64,000 bases of DNA from Occultella kanbiaonis. GTDB taxonomy: Bacteria > Actinomycetota > Actinomycetes > Actinomycetales > Beutenbergiaceae. The DNA lies in contig NZ_CP046175.1 of NCBI RefSeq assembly GCF_009708215.1, positions 1,736,001 through 1,800,000 of the forward strand, written 5' to 3'. A model generated the notes under the pieces. That model ran no database searches, had not been told where the DNA came from, and saw nothing but the letters and a program-made list of their open reading frames with translations. This document shows positions 60,355 through 64,000 of the stretch, piece after piece. The translations under genes were made by a program, and so were the position numbers. The first letter of the stretch is position 1, and each line of letters opens with the position of its first letter.

Positions 60355-61005
60355 GTGAGCACCGCAACCGAGACAGCCGCCAGCACGACCCGTGAGACCG
60401 CCAAGGACGTCGCGGACTTCTGGTTCGACCCGGCCTGCCCGTGGGCCTGGATGACCTCACGCTGGATCAGCGAGGTCGAGAAGGTCCGCGACATCACCGT
60501 GCGCTGGCACATCATGAGCCTGTCCGTGCTGAACGAGGACCGCGACCTCGACCCCGGCTACCGGGAGCTGCTCGACAAGTCCTGGGGTCCGGTGCGCGTG
60601 ATCAACGCCGCCCGCGAACTGCACGGCGAGGAGGTCGTCAAGCCGCTCTACGACGCGATCGGGACCCGGTTCCACCCGGGTGGGCGCGGCAAGGACCGGC
60701 ACAACGTGCTGGTCGAGGCCCTCGCCGAGGTGGGCCTGCCCGCGGACCTGATCCGGTTCGAGGACTCCGACGAGTTCGACGAGTCGCTGCGGGCCTCCCA
60801 CGCCGAGGGGATCTCCCTGGTCGGCGAGGACGTCGGCACGCCCGTCGTCGCCTTCAACGGCACCGCGTTCTTCGGTCCGGTGATCACCCCCGCGCCCAAG
60901 GGCGAGGAGGCCGGCCGGCTCTGGGACGGCGTGGTCACGGTGGCCTCCTACCCGGGCTTCTACGAGATCAAGCGCACCCGCAAGCAGGGCCCGATCTTCG
61001 ACTGA
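60355..61005 (+). CDS. DsbA family protein, mycothiol-dependent nitroreductase (Rv2466c) type
   Basis: The 216-residue protein has a thioredoxin fold with helical insertion: [39 protein letters not shown] at the N terminus, then [32 protein letters not shown], and the cis-Pro segment [22 protein letters not shown]. The active site is Cys28-Pro-Trp-Ala31: the resolving Cys of the Rv2466c CPWC motif is replaced by Ala. It might act as a monothiol enzyme with mycothiol, a low-molecular-weight thiol of actinobacteria. The GTG start is preceded by GAAGGAGAACC. Confidence 0.88.
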   Translation: MSTATETAASTTRETAKDVADFWFDPACPWAWMTSRWISEVEKVRDITVRWHIMSLSVLNEDRDLDPGYRELLDKSWGPVRVINAARELHGEEVVKPLYDAIGTRFHPGGRGKDRHNVLVEALAEVGLPADLIRFEDSDEFDESLRASHAEGISLVGEDVGTPVVAFNGTAFFGPVITPAPKGEEAGRLWDGVVTVASYPGFYEIKRTRKQGPIFD

Positions 61006-61024
61006 CGCCGACGAGCTCGCCGGT

Positions 61025-61056
61025 GATCCCCGGCCCCCGCCGAGGGGCCGGGGATC
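61025..61056 (+). terminator. Terminator of the DsbA-like gene
   Basis: GATCCCCGGCCCC pairs perfectly with GGGGCCGGGGATC around a 6-base loop, 19 bases after the stop codon. Confidence 0.75.
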
Positions 61057-61141
61057 GCGAGCACCCGCGCGGACCGCGTACCGTATGGGAGTTCCCAGGG
61101 CCGCGATAGCGGTACCGGTGCCGGTTCTGGAGGAGGAAGTG

Positions 61142-61717
61142 ATGGCGAAACAACGTGCGCTCGGCGGCTGGGCGATCGCGCTCATCGTCATCGACGTCAT
61201 CCTCATCGCGATCCTCGTCGTGATGCTGGTCACCCACCCGCGTGGCGACTCGGGAACTGACGGTGGCACCGACGGCGCGTCGACCGGTGCGACCGATGGT
61301 GAGTCAGGGGCCACGGGCGAGGCCGAACCCACCACGCAGGCACCCGCCGTCACCGTGCCGGAGGATGCCTTGGACGTTGCCGCGTTCTCGTCGCCGAGCC
61401 GCAACATCTGGTGCCAGATCGAGGACGACAACGCCACCTGCATGATCGGTGACATCACGTTCACGCCTCCGGCCGTCGAGGACTGCGACCCGGCGATCGC
61501 CGGCCACTACTGGCGGGTCACCGCCGAGAGCGCGGACCCGATCTGCGGCGCCGAGGCGCCCACCGAGGCGCCGTCCGACCTGCCGGACCTCGCCTACGGA
61601 GCCAGCACCGTCGTCGGCGACTTCCTCTGCACGAGCGAGACCGACGGCGTCACGTGCGTCGCGATCAGCACCGGGCACGGCGTGACGATCGCCCGGGGCG
61701 GCTCCAGCCAGTACTGA
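61142..61717 (+). CDS. Membrane-anchored secreted protein, DUF6636-like
   Basis: The 191-residue protein has one N-terminal transmembrane helix (WAIALIVIDVILIAILVVMLV, residues 10-30), a Gly/Thr/Asp/Ser-rich linker (36-65) and an outer domain with FSSPSRNIWCQIEDDNATCMIGDITFTPP, the SPSxNIxC pattern of DUF6636. There are six cysteines, which could form three disulfides. The ATG at 61142 has GGAGGAGGAAGTG upstream. Its function is unknown. Directly after the stop codon begins a 17-bp tandem repeat. Confidence 0.75.
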   Translation: MAKQRALGGWAIALIVIDVILIAILVVMLVTHPRGDSGTDGGTDGASTGATDGESGATGEAEPTTQAPAVTVPEDALDVAAFSSPSRNIWCQIEDDNATCMIGDITFTPPAVEDCDPAIAGHYWRVTAESADPICGAEAPTEAPSDLPDLAYGASTVVGDFLCTSETDGVTCVAISTGHGVTIARGGSSQY

Positions 61718-61781
61718 GGTTCAGCCAGGACTGAGGTTCAGCCAGCCCTGAGGTTCAGCCAGCCCTGAGGTTCAGCCAGCA
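61714..61781 (+). repeat. Four tandem 17-bp repeats after the DUF6636-like gene
   Basis: CTGAGGTTCAGCCAG plus two variable bases (GA, CC, CC, CA) is repeated four times at 61714, 61731, 61748 and 61765, followed by a decayed CCGAGG. The first copy contains the stop codon TGA, and every copy holds the small inverted repeat CTGA-GGT-TCAG. It resembles an expansion by slippage. Confidence 0.85.
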
Positions 61782-61794
61782 CCGAGGTCGTCGG

Positions 61795-61800
61795 TAGGGT
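61795..61800 (+). promoter_or_regulatory. -10 element of the glycosyltransferase gene
   Basis: TAGGGT lies 44 bases before the GTG, directly after the tandem repeats; its distance implies a leader of about 35 bases. Confidence 0.4.
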
Positions 61801-61844
61801 CGTGGGGGTCCCGTTCACGCCCCGCACCCGGCCAGGAGCCTCCC

Positions 61845-63119
61845 GTGTCGCACGCGTACCTGTTCGCCCTCGTCGACGGTGGCGGCACGGTTCCGCCCGA
61901 ACTCGGGGTCGCGCGACGGCTGATTGAGCGCGGTCATCGGGTGCGGGTGCTCGGAGAGGACTCCATGGCCGCCGACGTCGCGGCCACCGGGGCCACGTTC
62001 GTGCCCTGGCGGCATGCGCCGAACCGGCCCGACCGCAGCGTCGCGCACACCGCCTACCGGGACTGGGAGACCACCGATCCCCTCGCCCTCGCCCGAGGCA
62101 TGGCCGACCACATGATCGCCGGCCCCGCGTCCGGCCAGGCCCGCGACGTGGCGGCCGCCATCGAGGGGGAGCGGCCGGACCTCGTGCTCGCCTCCTTCAC
62201 CGCCCTCGGGGCGATGATCGGCGCCGAGGCCGAGGGGGTGCCGTTCGATGTGCTGCTGCCGAACATCTACACGATGCCGGCGCCGGGGATGCCACCGATG
62301 GGGCTCGGGCTGCCGCCTGCCACCGGTCGCCCGGGACTGCTGCGCGACCGGGCCGTGAACGCGATGAGCACCCGGCTGCTCGGACGCTACGGCCTTGACC
62401 GGGTCAACGCGGCGCGTGCCGCGCACGGACTCGCCCCGGTACCCACGATCTGGGACCAGGTCCACCGCGCCCGCCGCGAGCTGGTCATGACCAGCCCCGA
62501 GTTCGACTTCCCGGCCACCCTCCCGGCCAACGTCCGATACGTCGGACCGGTGCTCGACGACCCATCCTGGGCCGGCGGGGACTGGACCCCGCCTCCTGGC
62601 GACGAGCCCCTGGTCCTGGTCGCGATGTCCTCGACGTTCCAGGATCAGACCGGGTGCCTGCAACGCATCACCGATGCCCTCGGGACGCTGGTGGTGCGCG
62701 GCCTGGTGACCACCGGACCGGCACTCGACCCAGCGGTGATCCACGCCTCCCCGAACGTGCGCGTGGTGACCGCCGCACCGCACGCCCAGGTGCTCCCGGT
62801 GGCGACCGCCGTCGTGACCCACGGCGGCCATGGGACCGTGATCAAGGCACTGGCCGCCGGCCTGCCCACCGTGGTGCTCCCGCACGGGCGGGACCAGGCG
62901 GACAACGCCGTGCGGATCACGGCCCGCGGCGCCGGGATCACGATCTCGCGGGAGTCCTCGACGCCGGTGATCGCCCGTGCGATCAACCGGGTGCTCTCCG
63001 ACCCTGCCTTCGCCAGGGCGGCGCGGGAGCTGGGCGCGGCCGTCGCAGCGGATGCCGCCGGCGATGTGCTGATCCGTGAGCTCGAGAACCTCGAGGATGC
63101 AACACCCGCCGAGGGTTGA
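61845..63119 (+). CDS. Glycosyltransferase of the GT1 (macrolide/UGT-like) family
   Basis: The 424-residue enzyme has a GT-B fold: YLFALVDGGGTVPPELGVARRLIERGHRVRVLG at the N terminus, and the C-terminal nucleotide-sugar site with PHAQVLPVATAVVTHGGHGTVIKALAAGLPTVVLPHGRDQADNAVRI, where HGGxGT and the DQxxNA motif bind the sugar nucleotide. Such enzymes add a sugar to small molecules such as macrolides, lipids or polyketides. Nothing nearby suggests the acceptor. The GTG start has CCAGGAGCCTCCC in front. Confidence 0.9.
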   Translation: MSHAYLFALVDGGGTVPPELGVARRLIERGHRVRVLGEDSMAADVAATGATFVPWRHAPNRPDRSVAHTAYRDWETTDPLALARGMADHMIAGPASGQARDVAAAIEGERPDLVLASFTALGAMIGAEAEGVPFDVLLPNIYTMPAPGMPPMGLGLPPATGRPGLLRDRAVNAMSTRLLGRYGLDRVNAARAAHGLAPVPTIWDQVHRARRELVMTSPEFDFPATLPANVRYVGPVLDDPSWAGGDWTPPPGDEPLVLVAMSSTFQDQTGCLQRITDALGTLVVRGLVTTGPALDPAVIHASPNVRVVTAAPHAQVLPVATAVVTHGGHGTVIKALAAGLPTVVLPHGRDQADNAVRITARGAGITISRESSTPVIARAINRVLSDPAFARAARELGAAVAADAAGDVLIRELENLEDATPAEG

Positions 63120-63162
63120 GCGGCACCGGATCACCTCCGGGTGTCAGGTCCGAGCCGCGCGG

Positions 63163-63206
63163 TCGGTCAGAGGTGTTCACGGGCCGCACCGGCCCGTCCT
63201 GACCGA
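63163..63206. terminator. Composite hairpin before the DoxX gene
   Basis: TCGGTCAG (63163-63170) pairs with CTGACCGA (63199-63206), and inside it ACGGGCC (63179-63185) pairs with GGCCCGT (63191-63197). It ends 16 bases before the DoxX ATG. It is either the terminator of the glycosyltransferase or a leader structure of doxX. Confidence 0.45.
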
Positions 63207-63222
63207 GACGAGGTGGAGACCC

Positions 63223-63603
63223 ATGAACGTCGCCCTCTGGATCGTCGCCGGACTGCTCGCCCTGTTGTTCCTGTTCGCCGGCGCCAACAAGGTCCTGATC
63301 CCCTACGACACGCTGTCCAGGGCTCCGCTGTCCGAGTGGGTCAGCCACGTGAGCCCGGGCCTGGTCAAGGTCATCGGCGTCTTCGAGATCCTCGGCGCCC
63401 TCGGTCTGATCCTTCCCGCCGTGACCGGTATCGCGCCGGTCCTGGTGCCGGTCGCGGCGCTCGGGCTTGCCACCGTCATGGCGGGCGCCGCTCTCCTGCA
63501 CGTCCGGCTGCGCGACCCGAAGCACCTGACGTTGAACCTGGTCTACCTCGCCCTGGCCCTGTTCGTCGCCATCGGCGCCCTCGTCACCGGACACCCGGCC
63601 TGA
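63223..63603 (+). CDS. DoxX family membrane protein
   Basis: The 126-residue protein has four transmembrane helices: ALWIVAGLLALLFLFAGANKVL, KVIGVFEILGALGLILPAV, PVLVPVAALGLATVMAGAALLHV and LNLVYLALALFVAIGALV. FAGANKVL and the helix pattern are typical of DoxX/DoxD-like proteins. Some relatives act in redox complexes with thiol enzymes; here the function is unknown. CGAGGTGGAGACCC precedes the ATG. Confidence 0.88.
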   Translation: MNVALWIVAGLLALLFLFAGANKVLIPYDTLSRAPLSEWVSHVSPGLVKVIGVFEILGALGLILPAVTGIAPVLVPVAALGLATVMAGAALLHVRLRDPKHLTLNLVYLALALFVAIGALVTGHPA

Positions 63604-63634
63604 GGCGCTGATGCGGAAGGGCGCGGCCGACGGC

Positions 63635-63653
63635 CATCTCAACCTGTGAGATG
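63635..63653 (+). terminator. Hairpin after the DoxX gene
   Basis: CATCTCA-ACCTG-TGAGATG is a perfect 7-bp stem 32 bases after the DoxX stop, flanked by GC-rich sequence that could extend it (GGCC on both sides). Confidence 0.5.
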
Positions 63654-63714
63654 CGCGGCCCGACGGTCGTCACGGGCGGCCCGACCTGTTTGGCTGTCAC
63701 CCATGGTGAACGGA

Positions 63715-63762
63715 GTGCGGACCCGCGTCATGCGGGCATGTCTGATGTGTTGCTGCGCCTGA
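63715..63762 (+). CDS. Polycysteine leader peptide (attenuator ORF) of the rhodanese gene
   Basis: The frame GTG...TGA encodes MRTRVMRACLMCCCA: four Cys in the last seven residues, three of them consecutive. A start at the ATG at 63730 would give MRACLMCCCA. CATGGT seven bases before the GTG could be the -10 of a leaderless message. Short Cys-rich leaderless ORFs upstream of rhodanese/sulfur genes are known in mycobacteria as cysteine-responsive attenuators; this one has the same composition, position and neighbour. The assignment is by analogy. Confidence 0.75.
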   Translation: MRTRVMRACLMCCCA

Positions 63763-63780
63763 GCGCGCCCCCAACACATC
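63744..63780 (+). promoter_or_regulatory. Attenuator hairpin containing the Cys codons
   Basis: GATGTGTTG (63744-63752, covering the first Cys codon of the run) pairs perfectly with CAACACATC (63772-63780). Near the apex GCGC-CTGA-GCGC (63755-63766) forms a second stem whose loop contains the leader stop codon. A ribosome stalled on the Cys codons would hold the 5' arm open. It ends 32 bases before the rhodanese ATG. Confidence 0.65.
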
Positions 63781-63812
63781 CGACCACCCCTCGCACACCC
63801 TGGAGCCATCAC

Positions 63813-64000
63813 ATGGCCATCACCACCGGCACCACCTGGGACATCGTCCTCAACGCGGCCCCGACCCGCGCCACCACCCTCGAGCAGGCCGTGAGCGCCC
63901 GCGCCGCCTACCAGGACGCGCTCCACTCGCGCGCCGTGGTGGTGGACCTGCGCCCGGCGGACGACCGGGCCGGATCCGGATCGATCCACCCGGATCTCGG
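63813..64000 (+). CDS. Rhodanese-like sulfurtransferase, N-terminal fragment
   Basis: The visible 62 codons read MAITTGTTWDIVLNAAPT, a helix (LEQAVSARAAYQDALHSRA) and VVVDLRPADDRAGSGSIHPDLG. The last matches the rhodanese VDxRpxxExxxGxIpgA start-of-domain motif. The catalytic Cys loop lies beyond the window. TGGAG sits seven bases before the ATG. The position directly behind a polycysteine leader fits a gene of sulfur or cysteine metabolism. Confidence 0.75.
   Translation, partial: MAITTGTTWDIVLNAAPTRATTLEQAVSARAAYQDALHSRAVVVDLRPADDRAGSGSIHPDL

Noticed and set aside
61714-61781. CRISPR array
   Set aside because: The repeats are contiguous 17-mers without spacers and no cas genes are present.

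Overview
The window comes from a high-GC (about 70% by eye) actinobacterial chromosome. Support for this includes a mycothiol-nitroreductase-type DsbA protein, oligoribonuclease next to tRNA-His, group II truncated haemoglobin, DUF5946 and TIGR03086 proteins, a DtxR/IdeR-like iron box, frequent GTG/TTG starts, many 4-bp stop/start overlaps and many leaderless-type promoters (TANNNT 6-8 bases before a start codon). The gene mix (several sugar ABC importers, a partial PTS, MalQ, EttA) fits Micrococcales such as the Cellulomonadaceae/Beutenbergiaceae/Ruaniaceae neighbourhood, but the family assignment is only an inference.

Layout. 1-9.8 kb: end of an HNH nuclease gene, proline iminopeptidase, ATP-grasp and M23 proteins, tRNA-His plus orn, small stress and unknown proteins, and an autoregulated-looking tetR operon (tetR, TIM-barrel protein, CPBP membrane protease). 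9.8-13.8 kb: a four-gene siderophore ABC importer behind an iron box. 13.8-20.7 kb: DUF5946, HerA-like ATPase, SHOCT and DUF1801 proteins, a TetR/Ohr divergent pair, a DUF308 membrane protein, and an MmyB-type regulator divergent from an MFS exporter. 20.7-22.2 kb: a complete IS481-family element inserted exactly at the 3' end of tRNA-Arg(TCT), with a 16-bp direct repeat. 22.2-31.2 kb: two coupled dynamin-like GTPases, ssb, a flavin monooxygenase, ettA, a thioesterase and two unknown proteins.

31.3-39.2 kb is a MurNAc/peptidoglycan salvage operon: solute-binding protein, two permeases, AnmK, MurQ, an RpiR regulator and a secreted GHL10 glycosidase. 39.3-47.2 kb is a second sugar locus. A LacI regulator faces an opposite-strand operon (GHL6/GH42-like glycosidase, 2-hydroxyacid dehydrogenase, two permeases, solute-binding protein, HIT protein). 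The same 16-bp palindrome lies twice upstream of that operon and once, in degenerate form, over the lacI start, which ties the two together. 47.3-55.6 kb: TesB, haemoglobin, PTS enzyme I, free-standing PTS EIIB and EIIA without an EIIC or HPr, MscS, MalQ and a reductase. 55.6-61.7 kb: PhzF, an APH-fold kinase, PepN, a DsbA-like protein and a DUF6636-like protein. 61.7-64 kb: a glycosyltransferase, DoxX, and a rhodanese gene cut by the window end. The rhodanese gene is preceded by a short ORF ending in Cys-Leu-Met-Cys-Cys-Cys-Ala, whose Cys codons form one arm of a large hairpin. This is a likely cysteine-sensing attenuator and the most interesting regulatory element seen.

No CRISPR array, rRNA, prophage or integrase was found. 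No stretch longer than 300 bases lacks a gene; the longest gaps (60100-60354, 47075-47311, 31221-31429, 27423-27631) are described as regulatory regions.
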